This document shows, piece by piece, positions 33,003 to 42,077 of a stretch of DNA of 64,000 nt. Position numbers and translations under genes: made by a program. Under the pieces are notes generated by a model. It was given only the letters and a program-made list of their open reading frames with translations, was not told the origin of the DNA and did not search any database. Position 1 is the stretch's first letter; each line of letters begins with the position of its first letter. This DNA is from JACCTI01 sp038237435 (GTDB taxonomy: Bacteria > Verrucomicrobiota > Verrucomicrobiia > Chthoniobacterales > UBA10450). The stretch spans positions 62,001 to 126,000 of the forward strand of contig JBBRYT010000003.1 in the NCBI GenBank assembly GCA_038237435.1, given 5' to 3'.

Positions 33003-35474
33003 ATGAGCGACGCGCCGCATCTCGATACCGTTCATCAAAAACCGGAGTCGCTCACTGCCGGCGCGCCGTTAACCCCGCCGGCCGATCATGCGGAGCGCGA
33101 TCAGGAAAAACCGACGCCCGGCGCGCGGACTCCCTTGGAAGAAGAGGCGGCGAGGATTACCGAGCCGCATCCTGTCGCGGCGGGCATGCCGGCTGTTTAT
33201 CAGACGACGAAATTTGCCGTCGGCGAAATGGGTTTAGCGCGCGGGGTCAAGGCACTGTTGAAGGTAAATCAAAAGGATGGTTTCGATTGTCAAAGCTGCG
33301 CCTGGCCGAGTCCCGATAACCGCCGGCAGGTGGCGGAGTTTTGCGAGAACGGCGCCAAGGCCATCTCGGATGAAGGCACGACGAAACGCGTCACGCCTGA
33401 TTTTTTCCGCGCGCATTCGCTCGATGACCTGCGAGAGCAGAGCGACTACTGGTTAGGCCAACAAGGTCGGCTAACTCAACCGATGGTGAAGAGGCCGGGC
33501 GCGACGCATTACGAAGCTATCTCCTGGGATGATGCCTTTCAGTTAATAGCTAACGAATTGAACTCGTTAGCTACTCCGGACGCCGCGGCTTTCTACACCA
33601 GCGGCCGCACCAGTAATGAAGCGGCCTTCTTGTATCAGCTTTTTGCGCGGCAATTCGGCACGAACAATCTGCCCGATTGCTCGAATATGTGTCACGAATC
33701 GAGCGGCGAAGCCATGACCGAAACGATCGGCGTCGGCAAAGGTTGTGTGAAGTTGGAAGACTTCGATCAGGCCGACGCGATTTTTATCATCGGACAGAAT
33801 CCGGGAACGAATCATCCGCGTATGCTCTCGAGTTTGCAGCGCGCCAAAGAACGGGGGGCGAAAATAATTTCGATCAATCCCATGCCGGAGATCGGAAATT
33901 TTCGCTTCAAGAATCCGCAGGACTTAAAGAATCCGCTTCGCCTTCCCGGTTTTGTTTTCGGGAAAGGAACGGAGCTGAGCGATCTCTGGTTGCAGATCCG
34001 CATCAACGGCGACGTCGCCGTTTTGAAAGGCATGATGAAGGAAATGCTGGCCGCGGAAGACGCGCGACCGGGCACGGTCTTCGATCTCGATTTCATTCGC
34101 GAATACTGCGTGGGTTATGAGGAATTCATCACCGATCTGCGTGCCGCCAGTTGGGACGACGTCTTGGTCGGCAGCGGCCTAACGAGAGATAAAATTCGCG
34201 CCGCCGCTGACATCGCGACGAACTCGAAGCGCATTATTTGTTGTTGGGCGATGGGCTTGACCCAGCACAAAAACGCCGTCGATACCATTCAGGAAATCGT
34301 CAACTTCCTCTTGTTAGGCGGAAACATCGGCCGGCCCGGTGCGGGCCCTTGTCCGGTGCGCGGCCACTCGAATGTGCAGGGCGACCGCACCATGGGAATT
34401 TGGGAGCGCATGAACGACAAGTTCATGAACAAGCTCGGCGACGAATTCGGTTTCAGGCCGCCGGCAAAACACGGACACGACGTGGTCGAGACGATCAAGG
34501 AAATGCATCGCGGTCACGTGCAAGTCTTCGTCGCCATGGGCGGAAATTTTCTCTCGGCTACGCCTGATACCGAATACACCGCGAAAGCTTTGAGTAGATG
34601 CAGGCTAACGGCGCATGTCGCGATTAAATTGAATCGTTCGCATCTGGTAACGGGCGTGACCGCCTTGATCTTGCCGTGTCTAGGTCGTTCTGAAATAGAT
34701 CGCCAGGCCGACGGCGAACAGTTTGTTACCGTGGAAGATTCGATGGGAATCATCAATTCATCGCGCGGCACGCTCGAGCCGGCCAGCGAACATTTGCGCA
34801 GCGAGCCAGCTATTATCGCCGGACTAGCGCGGGCGACTCTGAACGATCGGACGACGGTGGATTGGCGCGGGCTAGCAGGTAATTACAATCGTATCCGCGA
34901 TCACATCGATCATGTCATTCCCGGCTTCGAGAATTTCAACGAACGTATAGCCAGCGACATTTTCTATTTGCCGAACGACGCGCGCGATAAGCGGAAGTTT
35001 AACAACGAGATCGGCAAAGCGAAATTCACCGTGCACCCGATTTCGCGGCACGAGATGGAGCCCGGCAAGTACATCATGATGACAATTCGCTCGCACGATC
35101 AGTTCAACACGCACATCTATGGTTTGGACGATCGTTACCGCGGCATCTATAACGGCCGTCGCGTCATTTTTATGAATGCTGAAGACGTCGCCGTCGCCGG
35201 TTTGCAGCAAGGCCAGCTCGTCGACCTCACGAGTCATTACGAAGGCGAAGAACGCGTTGCCGGTCATTTTCAGATTGCGCCTTATGACTTACCCCGTGGT
35301 TGCACAGCTACTTATTTTCCGGAAGCTAACGTCCTTGTTCCTATCAACAGCGTTGCTGAACGATCGAACACGCCGACGAGTAAGTTCGTAGTAATCTCAG
35401 TTACACCATCGCCGGACGCGGGGACCGCGGTGAGCGCCATCCTTGCGAACCGCGGTAGCTCCGCGAAGTCTTAA
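33003..35474 (+). CDS. FdhF/YdeP family molybdopterin oxidoreductase (formate-dehydrogenase-like)
   Basis: The 823-residue product has a Cys cluster FDCQSCAWPS...VAEFCENGAKA that may hold an iron-sulfur cluster of the YdeP type. Molybdopterin-binding blocks follow: SGRTSNEAAFLYQLFAR, DCSNMCHESSGEAM with a Cys that could ligate Mo, IIGQNPGTNHPRML, GRPGAGPCPVRGHSNVQGDR, and a C-terminal dinucleotide-binding domain (IMMTIRSHDQFNTHIYGL). The residues before about 70 are disordered and Pro/Glu-rich. YdeP-type enzymes resemble formate dehydrogenase H but their physiological donor is unclear. ATG 33003 is chosen over an earlier start for lack of conserved sequence upstream. It follows the OFA antiporter pair. 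Its 3' end overlaps a convergent methyltransferase gene by 74 bases. Confidence 0.85.
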   Translation: MSDAPHLDTVHQKPESLTAGAPLTPPADHAERDQEKPTPGARTPLEEEAARITEPHPVAAGMPAVYQTTKFAVGEMGLARGVKALLKVNQKDGFDCQSCAWPSPDNRRQVAEFCENGAKAISDEGTTKRVTPDFFRAHSLDDLREQSDYWLGQQGRLTQPMVKRPGATHYEAISWDDAFQLIANELNSLATPDAAAFYTSGRTSNEAAFLYQLFARQFGTNNLPDCSNMCHESSGEAMTETIGVGKGCVKLEDFDQADAIFIIGQNPGTNHPRMLSSLQRAKERGAKIISINPMPEIGNFRFKNPQDLKNPLRLPGFVFGKGTELSDLWLQIRINGDVAVLKGMMKEMLAAEDARPGTVFDLDFIREYCVGYEEFITDLRAASWDDVLVGSGLTRDKIRAAADIATNSKRIICCWAMGLTQHKNAVDTIQEIVNFLLLGGNIGRPGAGPCPVRGHSNVQGDRTMGIWERMNDKFMNKLGDEFGFRPPAKHGHDVVETIKEMHRGHVQVFVAMGGNFLSATPDTEYTAKALSRCRLTAHVAIKLNRSHLVTGVTALILPCLGRSEIDRQADGEQFVTVEDSMGIINSSRGTLEPASEHLRSEPAIIAGLARATLNDRTTVDWRGLAGNYNRIRDHIDHVIPGFENFNERIASDIFYLPNDARDKRKFNNEIGKAKFTVHPISRHEMEPGKYIMMTIRSHDQFNTHIYGLDDRYRGIYNGRRVIFMNAEDVAVAGLQQGQLVDLTSHYEGEERVAGHFQIAPYDLPRGCTATYFPEANVLVPINSVAERSNTPTSKFVVISVTPSPDAGTAVSAILANRGSSAKS

Positions 35475-36108
35475 GACTTAGTCGCTCGAGCGCAGGATCG
35501 TGTGCACGATTCTTGATCCAGAACTTCAAGTCGTCGCCAAACAAAGCCGACTCACAATCGTAGCACGATGGGATGTCGTCGGCGTACCCAGCGTAGGTTA
35601 CAACCCGCGTTCCAATGGGACGCGCGCCTAATTGCTCCGAAACGTAGTCGGTGTATTTCTTGAACAGGGCCTGCGAGAGCGGGACAGCGGAATCGATGTT
35701 GTGTCCGTGCATGTTTTCTTCAAAGGGATTAAAGAGGTAGAAGGTGTCGTAGTTACCGAAATCGATATCCATCATGTTGACGTGAAGGAATTCGACGCTG
35801 GTTAGACTCAATTTCGCCGCGGCTTTCTTCGCGGCCGCGACTAGTTCGGCCCTTTGCTCGATCCCGGTGAAGTGGGCATCGCTAAATGCGCCAGCCACCA
35901 GGCAAAATTTTCCAGGTCCACATCCGATATCCAATACGCGAACGCCGGGCGCCGTGGCCAGGAACTTGGCCGCCTCGGTCGCGACGGCTACCGGCGTCCA
36001 GAAAAGGGAAGAAAGTTTTCGAAGCTTAGGCGGAAAGATGCGATCGAATTTCTCGTCTTCGATCGAGAATGCATCCGGATCGTCCAGCGCGTTAATTATC
36101 GTTGGCAC
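35401..36108 (-). CDS. Class I SAM-dependent methyltransferase
   Basis: The 235-residue product has the SAM-binding motif I VRVLDIGCGPGKFCLVAG, motif II ending FTGIEQR, and the post-motif acidic DIDFGNYDTFYLFNPFEEN. The NPFEEN motif is not the classic NPPY of nucleic-acid methylases, so the target may be a small molecule or lipid. The last twenty residues are Arg/Ser/Pro-rich and lie opposite the end of the molybdoenzyme gene; they look non-conserved, so the true end or a lost stop is worth checking. A substrate cannot be predicted. Confidence 0.78.
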   Translation of the reverse strand: MPTIINALDDPDAFSIEDEKFDRIFPPKLRKLSSLFWTPVAVATEAAKFLATAPGVRVLDIGCGPGKFCLVAGAFSDAHFTGIEQRAELVAAAKKAAAKLSLTSVEFLHVNMMDIDFGNYDTFYLFNPFEENMHGHNIDSAVPLSQALFKKYTDYVSEQLGARPIGTRVVTYAGYADDIPSCYDCESALFGDDLKFWIKNRAHDPALERLSLKTSRSYRGSQGWRSPRSPRPAMV

Positions 36109-36117
36109 GCACCGCAG

Positions 36118-36573
36118 TTATTTTTCTATCTGGCTCTGTTGGTAAAGAACATTCAACCAGCGATCGCCGCGCTTCATGTAGAGCGAGCTAACCCAACAGG
36201 GCGATGGCACAGGTTTGTGGCAGACGGTGTCCTGCGCTTCGCGATAAGTAAGAAGCGCCGTGTTTTTATCGAGCATCTTTAGTTCGAAGTGATCGAGCTC
36301 ATAGCTCTTCACCGTGCAGACGGGACTGCCGACGAACGACACGATGTCGGCTTTGCCAGCGACGCCGCCGAAACCTACTTCGACGTGATCGTCCGAAAGA
36401 AAGTCTTGGAAAAACTTTCCGTCGCGATTCTTCCAGGCTTCCCACGACTGTTTTTCCAAACTTACCAGATGCTCTTTGAGCGCGGCTTGGTCATCCGGCT
36501 GGCTTTCGGCGTCAAAAAGAACAAGGGTGGAGAGAAGAAAAGAAGCAGGAATAAAGAGAAAGGCGCGTTTCAT
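36118..36573 (-). CDS. Exported NTF2-like (DUF4440-type) protein
   Basis: The 151-residue product begins MKRAFLFIPASFLLSTLVLF (signal peptide). An NTF2-like domain follows: LKEHLVSLEKQSWEAWKNRD, FFQDFLSDDHVEVGFGGVAGKA, and strands ending YMKRGDRWLNVLYQQS. ATG 36573 starts the signal peptide directly. The fold and the pattern W-xx-(K/R)NRDG-x-FF-xx-LSDD are those of DUF4440 proteins with unknown ligands. It lies nine bases upstream of the methyltransferase start on the same strand. A protein of similar plan is at 20305-20766. Confidence 0.78.
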   Translation of the reverse strand: MKRAFLFIPASFLLSTLVLFDAESQPDDQAALKEHLVSLEKQSWEAWKNRDGKFFQDFLSDDHVEVGFGGVAGKADIVSFVGSPVCTVKSYELDHFELKMLDKNTALLTYREAQDTVCHKPVPSPCWVSSLYMKRGDRWLNVLYQQSQIEK

Positions 36574-36644
36574 ATTTGCGATTAGTCTTTCGGAAGCGAG
36601 GGCGGGCGAATAGGACATAATGCAGATGAATCAGGTCTATTTTT

Positions 36645-37772
36645 GTGACTCAACGACTCGTTAGGCCAATCTTTCGCAAGACGACGGATACATTCAGCGC
36701 CGGCGCGACGACACTAGCGCAGCGTTATTTTGTTTCGCCGGAAGTTTTCTCGGAGGAACAGGCGACGATTTTCTCCAAGCAGTGGGTCTGTATCGGTCAC
36801 CAGAGTCGGCTCCCAGGCGCGGGAGACTATCTGGTCGTTGAAGTCGCGAGGGAGAGTTTGATTATCGTGCGCGACCAAAAGGGAATCATTCGCGCCTTTT
36901 ATAACGTCTGTCGGCATCGCGGGACGCGCTTGTGCGAAAATGCGACTGGGCATGCGGCTGCGATACAATGCCCGTATCACGCCTGGACTTACGCGCTCGA
37001 TGGCCGGTTGAGCGGCGCACCGAACATGGATAAGGCGGCTGGGTTCGACAAATCGAACTACTCGTTAGGCGCAGTCCATCTCGGACTTTGGGAAGGATTC
37101 ATCTTCGTGAATCTGGCGGAGAATCCGGCGGCGCTGGAGGAAGTGTTTGCTCCGCTGGCCGGTAAGTTCAAACACTGGAACCTGCCGCAACTTCGTTCAG
37201 GCAAGCGCATCCATTACGACGTGCATGCGAACTGGAAACTTATCTTTGAGAATTACTCCGAGTGTTATCACTGTCCGGGTGTGCATCCAATGTTATCGAA
37301 AGTTTCGCCGTACGATTCGGCGGAAAATGATTTCGTGGAAGGTCCGTTTCTCGGCGGATTCATGTCGATCGCCAAAGGCGCGAGTCTCACCATGAGCGGA
37401 AACGCGTGTGCGTTGCCGGTAGGCGAAATTCAAGGCGAAGATCACGCGCGAGTTTTTTATTATTCCATTTTCCCGAACATGCTGCTGAGCATGCATCCCG
37501 ACTACGTCATGGTGCATCAAATCTGGCCGCGGGCGCCAGACCGCACGACGATTCTTTGCGATTGGTTTTTTCATCCCGACGCTTTCGCGCGCGAAGATTT
37601 TCACCCGCAGGACGCGATTGAGTTTTGGGACGTAACCAACAAACAGGACTGGCATGTGTGCGAGCTAAGCCAGCAGGGGATCGCCTCACGGGCCTATCGT
37701 CCCGGACCATATTCGCCGCGCGAGAGCATTACGGCAGCGTGGGACCGTGAATATCTGCGCCACGTCTGCTGA
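36645..37772 (+). CDS. Rieske non-heme iron ring-hydroxylating oxygenase, alpha subunit
   Basis: The 375-residue product has the Rieske centre NVCRHRGTRLCENATG...CPYHAW (CxH...CxxH) at about residues 88-110. The mononuclear iron site lies in the C-terminal half, in NWKLIFENYSECYHCPGVHP, with the bridging Asp/Glu and two His. The organisation matches aromatic-ring hydroxylating dioxygenase or choline-monooxygenase-like large subunits. No reductase, ferredoxin or small subunit is adjacent. The start is GTG 36645; an exact word copy follows after the first four codons. A role in degrading an aromatic or quaternary-amine substrate is likely; which one is unknown. Confidence 0.87.
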   Translation: MTQRLVRPIFRKTTDTFSAGATTLAQRYFVSPEVFSEEQATIFSKQWVCIGHQSRLPGAGDYLVVEVARESLIIVRDQKGIIRAFYNVCRHRGTRLCENATGHAAAIQCPYHAWTYALDGRLSGAPNMDKAAGFDKSNYSLGAVHLGLWEGFIFVNLAENPAALEEVFAPLAGKFKHWNLPQLRSGKRIHYDVHANWKLIFENYSECYHCPGVHPMLSKVSPYDSAENDFVEGPFLGGFMSIAKGASLTMSGNACALPVGEIQGEDHARVFYYSIFPNMLLSMHPDYVMVHQIWPRAPDRTTILCDWFFHPDAFAREDFHPQDAIEFWDVTNKQDWHVCELSQQGIASRAYRPGPYSPRESITAAWDREYLRHVC

Positions 37773-37845
37773 GGGACGAGAAAAATTCAAGTTTTCGAAA
37801 TTCCGAATAGGCAGCGGCGGGTGCGATCAATATGATCGGCCACCT

Positions 37846-39633
37846 GTGCTCGATATCGCAGAACCACAAATCTTCAACGGCTTCGAAGAGCGACCGCAAC
37901 CGCGTATTCTCGGACCGGATCTTTCGAAGCAATTGGAAGCGCTGCGCGTTCTCCTGCAACGTTCGCTGTGGCTCGCGGAAAAGTGCGCTGACTACGATGC
38001 GACGCAGATTCTGCGAACCCGTCTGACGAATCTGCAGGCCGCCGCGCTCATTGTAGTGGTGGGCGAAGTGAAGGCGGGTAAGAGCAGTTTCATCAATGCC
38101 CTCGTGCATGAGGAAGTTTGTCCGGTTGCGCCCGGCCCGTGCACTGCCGCGATTCAAGAATTGGTCTACGGAAGTGAACCGGCAGTGACAAACATGGCGC
38201 GTTCCTGGGAGCGCGTTTTTCTGCCGAAGGAAGTGCTGCGCGAAGTCACCATGGTCGATACGCCGGGGACGAATTCGATCATCCACGATCATCAAACGCT
38301 TACGGAAAAATACATTCCGCAGAGCGATCTGGTCGTTTTCGTTTTTTCCGCAGTCAATCCCCACACCAAAACATCGTGGGAACTTCTCGCGCTCGTGCGC
38401 AAAGAGTGGCATCGGAAAACGGTTTTCGTTTTGCAGCAAGCTGATCGTGCCAGCCTGGCCGAGCTCACGACCAATCGCGAACACGTCCGCCAGTACGCGC
38501 GCGCGCGTAACGTCGCCGAGCCAGCCATTTTCACTTTGTCGGCAAGGCTCGAGCAGCAGGGAAATCCCGACAGCGGCTTCGCGGAGTTCCGTCATTTTTT
38601 GCAGAACGCCGTGGCACAAGGCCAGATGTGGCGAACCAAAGTCGAAGGGTGCTACGAGACGGTGCGCACCGTCATGAACAGGTTGGACGCGCACTTCCGC
38701 GCGGAAAACGAGGCCATCGCGGCCGAGCGCGAATTTTATCAGCGGCTGCTGAAGCGCGTCGAGGCGCGCGAAGCGACCGCCATGTCAATCAAGCAGCTCA
38801 TCATCGAGAAACTTTGCGCCACTTACGATAAGCTCGCGAGCCAATCCGAGCAGGATTTTACCGAAGGGTTGCGTGTCGGAAAATTGTTTCACCGCGCCAT
38901 TCCATTTTTGCGCGACAAGGATCTGGAAACATGGATCGCACAGCTCGAGTCGGGCTTGCAGGAATCGACGCGTAAACGAATCGAAGTCGAAGCACCCGGA
39001 CTGTCGCAAGAGCTTTTCGACGAAATCCAAGCGATGTTGGACGACGTGGCGCGAAGCATTGCGGGTCGCGAGGAAGGGATTCGCGAAAATGCCAACCTGC
39101 CGCGGACGACCGATCGGCTGGCCATGCTCGAACGCTTGCGTTCCAAACTCGATCGCATCCGCGTAGGCGACGAAATTGCGACCGACAAAATCGAGCGCAC
39201 GACTGATGTACGAAGGTTCGCGTTCGCCGGCGCGGGGGTGGCGGTGGTCGGTCTCGGCATCGCGTTGCTTTCGCAAAGTAACTGGCTCTGGGCCCTCGGC
39301 GTCATTTTCGCCGGGCTTGGTGTTGGCTTGGTGGCGGTCGGTCTGCTCTGGCGGCGTACCGGTGTTCTGCGCGATTTCCGGGAAAAGATCGGCGCTTCAC
39401 GCAAGGAATTTCACGAGCGCCTCGAGACGGAATTCAGTCAGATCTTTGACGGACTTTTCTACGAAGTGCGACAGGCGCTCGCCGAAACTATTTTCCGACT
39501 CGAACTGCAAAGCGCGCATGTTGCCCCGCTGTTGCAGGAGATTTTCCACACAGGCCAGACTGCGTCGGAGATGCTGCACGGCTTCCAGCAAAATCTCAAC
39601 GCGCCGCCAGTCGATCGGATCGGCGCTCGTTAA
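37846..39633 (+). CDS. Bacterial dynamin-like GTPase
   Basis: The product has a G domain near residues 60-230: P-loop VVGEVKAGKSSFINAL, switch Thr in GPCTAAIQE, G3 MVDTPGTNS, and a non-canonical G4 region FVLQQADRASL. A long helical stalk follows (RVEAREATAMSIKQLIIEKL and beyond). At about residues 450-510 there is a membrane hairpin (FAFAGAGVAVVGLGIALLSQ and LWALGVIFAGLGVGLVAVGLL). This is the plan of BDLP/LeoA-type dynamins that remodel membranes. GTG 37846 is proposed because earlier in-frame starts run into the Rieske gene; the start is uncertain. It is a single gene rather than the tandem pair common in other bacteria. Confidence 0.82.
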   Translation: MLDIAEPQIFNGFEERPQPRILGPDLSKQLEALRVLLQRSLWLAEKCADYDATQILRTRLTNLQAAALIVVVGEVKAGKSSFINALVHEEVCPVAPGPCTAAIQELVYGSEPAVTNMARSWERVFLPKEVLREVTMVDTPGTNSIIHDHQTLTEKYIPQSDLVVFVFSAVNPHTKTSWELLALVRKEWHRKTVFVLQQADRASLAELTTNREHVRQYARARNVAEPAIFTLSARLEQQGNPDSGFAEFRHFLQNAVAQGQMWRTKVEGCYETVRTVMNRLDAHFRAENEAIAAEREFYQRLLKRVEAREATAMSIKQLIIEKLCATYDKLASQSEQDFTEGLRVGKLFHRAIPFLRDKDLETWIAQLESGLQESTRKRIEVEAPGLSQELFDEIQAMLDDVARSIAGREEGIRENANLPRTTDRLAMLERLRSKLDRIRVGDEIATDKIERTTDVRRFAFAGAGVAVVGLGIALLSQSNWLWALGVIFAGLGVGLVAVGLLWRRTGVLRDFREKIGASRKEFHERLETEFSQIFDGLFYEVRQALAETIFRLELQSAHVAPLLQEIFHTGQTASEMLHGFQQNLNAPPVDRIGAR

Positions 39634-40670
39634 GCGAGGCGCAGGAATTCGCGGGCGGTCCCCGAGAGTAAGCTTGTTTTTTCCTGCGCGGAAATTTCGT
39701 TCATCGATTCGATGAGTTCGCCGGCGCGTTCCTCGCCAAGCGGAAAGGGATAATCAGAACCGAGCGCGATGCGCTCCGCGCCGAAAAGTTTCAGCAAAAA
39801 CTTCAGGGCCTCGCGATCGTGGACTAACGAGTCGACATAAAGTCGCGCAGGCTTTTCCTCGCTGGCCAGGTAGCTGCGCGGATTCGTCTTGTTATCGATC
39901 GCCACCAAATCCGGCCGGACGTGAAAAGCGTGCTCAAGGCGGCCGATGGTAAATGGAAAAGCGCCGCCGCCGTGCGCGAATGCTACATGCAGTTTTGGAA
40001 AACGATCGAAGACGCCGCTGAACATCATCGAACAAATGGCCAGCGAAGTTTCCGCCGGCATTCCGACCAGCCATGGCAGCCAATATTTCGGCATGCGTTG
40101 TTTGCCGAGCATGTCCCACGGATGGACGAAAATCGCCGCTTCCAATTGTTCCGCTGTTTTCCAGACGACATTGAGCGCTGCGTCATCGAGGTTCTTGCAC
40201 TCGTTAGGCGAACAATACTCGTTGGCATCAACATGCGTGCCGATTTGCGCGCCGCGCAATCCCAATTCGCGCATACAACGTTCCAGCTCGGCCGCGGCCA
40301 AATCCGGATCCTGCATCGGAACTGTTCCTAAACCGGCGAAACGTGTTGGATGCGCGCGTACCACTTCTGCGATGTGATCATTCAAACGCCGCGAAAGATC
40401 GAGCGCATCTTTCGGTTTCGCCCAGTAGCTGAACATCACCGGCACCGTCGATAACACCTGCATCGAAACACCGGCGCGATCGCAATCTTCGATGCGCCGC
40501 TGCGGATCCCAGACGTTGTCGGTTATTTCTCGAAAAACGCGCTCGCCCACCATCATCCGCGCGCAGCACGGCCGATAATGCTCCAGCCTAACGAATCCTG
40601 AATAGCCGTACTTCGCATCTAAGTCCGGCCACTCTCGCGGGAGGATGTGTGTGTGCAGGTCGATTTTCAT
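39630..40670 (-). CDS. 2-amino-3-carboxymuconate-6-semialdehyde decarboxylase-like amidohydrolase
   Basis: The 346-residue product begins MKIDLHTHILPREWPDLDAK, with the HTH metal motif of the ACMSD clade of the amidohydrolase superfamily. It has GYSGFVRLEHYRP, AELERCMRELGLRGAQIGTHV, FVHPWDMLG (metal His), FAHGGGAFP and ALGSDYPFPLG (metal Asp). This matches ACMSD, the zinc enzyme that removes CO2 from the product of 3-hydroxyanthranilate dioxygenase and diverts the kynurenine pathway from NAD synthesis to catabolism. The dioxygenase gene lies just upstream on the same strand. ATG 40670 is chosen; GTG 40682 is possible. Confidence 0.88.
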   Translation of the reverse strand: MKIDLHTHILPREWPDLDAKYGYSGFVRLEHYRPCCARMMVGERVFREITDNVWDPQRRIEDCDRAGVSMQVLSTVPVMFSYWAKPKDALDLSRRLNDHIAEVVRAHPTRFAGLGTVPMQDPDLAAAELERCMRELGLRGAQIGTHVDANEYCSPNECKNLDDAALNVVWKTAEQLEAAIFVHPWDMLGKQRMPKYWLPWLVGMPAETSLAICSMMFSGVFDRFPKLHVAFAHGGGAFPFTIGRLEHAFHVRPDLVAIDNKTNPRSYLASEEKPARLYVDSLVHDREALKFLLKLFGAERIALGSDYPFPLGEERAGELIESMNEISAQEKTSLLSGTAREFLRLA

Positions 40671-40688
40671 GCGACCCGGCACAATCGA

Positions 40689-41246
40689 CTAAAACGGCTT
40701 CACCGGTTCCGGCTTTTTTACTTTCTCGCCGCAACTCTTGCAGGTCCGGCGCGCGTCATCGCTCCAAAAATCGAGCATCGCCTGGCTGAAATGCTCCACG
40801 ATGTCGCCGCAATCGAAGTCGATGTCTTCCACGAGTGCGCCACAGTTCTCGCAATAGAAAATTACGTGCTCGTGTTCGCCGGCCGGTCGGCGACGTTCCA
40901 CCACCAGACCCAGGGTATTGGGCGGACGCACCGGCGCATGTATTACATTCGGCGGAATAAAGAATGTCTCACCTTCGCGCACCAGATGATCGATGATGCG
41001 GTCGCCTTCGCGGATACGCACTTTGATGTCGCCTTTCAGTTGATAAAAAAATTCTTCTGAATCGACTTGGTGAAAATCATTCCGCGCGTTCGGACCTTTG
41101 ATGATCATGACAAAAAAATCGCGCCCGTCGTAAAGATAACGATTACTGACCGGCGGTTTGAAAAGGTCTTTGTTTTCCTCGATCCAATTCTCGAGATCGA
41201 TCGGCGGTTGAACAGATTGCGCGGGGGGATCGACGAGCTGGGGCAT
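40689..41246 (-). CDS. nbaC: 3-hydroxyanthranilate 3,4-dioxygenase
   Basis: The 185-residue product is a cupin with the iron ligands of HAAO: NDFHQVDSEEFFYQLKGD supplies His and Glu, and NVIHAPVRPPNTLGLVVE the second His. A C-terminal rubredoxin-like pair CENCGALVE and CKSCGEK is the second metal site of the bacterial and fungal enzymes. It cleaves the ring of 3-hydroxyanthranilate to 2-amino-3-carboxymuconate semialdehyde. It precedes the ACMSD gene by only about 18 bases, so both steps are one operon, downstream of uricase and xdhC. Confidence 0.92.
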   Translation of the reverse strand: MPQLVDPPAQSVQPPIDLENWIEENKDLFKPPVSNRYLYDGRDFFVMIIKGPNARNDFHQVDSEEFFYQLKGDIKVRIREGDRIIDHLVREGETFFIPPNVIHAPVRPPNTLGLVVERRRPAGEHEHVIFYCENCGALVEDIDFDCGDIVEHFSQAMLDFWSDDARRTCKSCGEKVKKPEPVKPF

Positions 41247-41276
41247 AACACAGCGTATTTTCCCGAAGGGGCAGCG

Positions 41277-42077
41277 TCAACTTTGTCGCATGTGCCCGCC
41301 TGATCGCCCGCGCAGCACCGCGATGATTTCCGCCAGGGCGCTAATGGCAATCTCTGCCGGCGAATCGGCGCCGATATCCATTCCGAGCGGGGCATAGACA
41401 CGGGCCAATTTTTCATCGGAAATTCCGCGCTCGCGCAAAGCGTCGAAGACCATTCGCACCTTTCGCTTGCTGCCGATCATACCGATATAACCGGCCCCGG
41501 TTTGCTCGACTGCGACGGCCAGCGCTTCCCGATCTATCTCGTGATTGCGACTTACCATGACGAGGCCTTCGTCCGACTGCCACGCGTGCGAGCGAATAAA
41601 ATCAGCCGGCGTTACATTCGTTAGGCGTTTTACCAGCGGAGGCAGCTCTCCCAATGATTCCGCGCGATCGTCGATCACAGTCACGCAAAAGCCGCAATCC
41701 GCCGCAAGTCTTGCGATGGCTTTGGCACAATGTCCGCCACCCACGAGAAAGATGGCCTCGTTTAGAGTTTGCGGTTCAATCAGGACTGTTGCTTCGCCGC
41801 CGCAGATCGCACCGAAGGAATCTAGTTCGCCTTCATGCAGCGGATAATTTTTCAAGACCGTTTTCTTATCGCGCATAGCGGCGATCGCTTCGTCGCGCAC
41901 CAGTGCTTCAAATTTTCCACCGCCAATCGTTCCGCTGATTCTTCCATCGGCGTAAACGAGCATTTTCGATCCAGTCGCGCGCGGAACCGAGCCCGTCGTC
42001 ATCGCGACCGTGACTAAAGCGCACGGCGATCGCGTCTCTCGCGCCGCGATCAATTCCGCCAGGAGCGCGTCAGTCAT
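41277..42077 (-). CDS. xdhC: XdhC family molybdenum cofactor insertion protein
   Basis: The 266-residue product has the N-terminal XdhC/CoxI domain with TGSVPRATGSKMLVYADGRI and GTIGGGKFEALV, and a C-terminal Rossmann-like domain (FLVGGGHCAKAIARLA, VIDDRAE, GMIGSKRKV). XdhC binds molybdenum cofactor, promotes its sulfuration and inserts it into xanthine dehydrogenase. The fused xanthine dehydrogenase is encoded 5 kb away on the other strand, so the pair fits. The start overlaps the uricase stop by eight bases, showing coupling. Confidence 0.9.
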   Translation of the reverse strand: MTDALLAELIAARETRSPCALVTVAMTTGSVPRATGSKMLVYADGRISGTIGGGKFEALVRDEAIAAMRDKKTVLKNYPLHEGELDSFGAICGGEATVLIEPQTLNEAIFLVGGGHCAKAIARLAADCGFCVTVIDDRAESLGELPPLVKRLTNVTPADFIRSHAWQSDEGLVMVSRNHEIDREALAVAVEQTGAGYIGMIGSKRKVRMVFDALRERGISDEKLARVYAPLGMDIGADSPAEIAISALAEIIAVLRGRSGGHMRQS

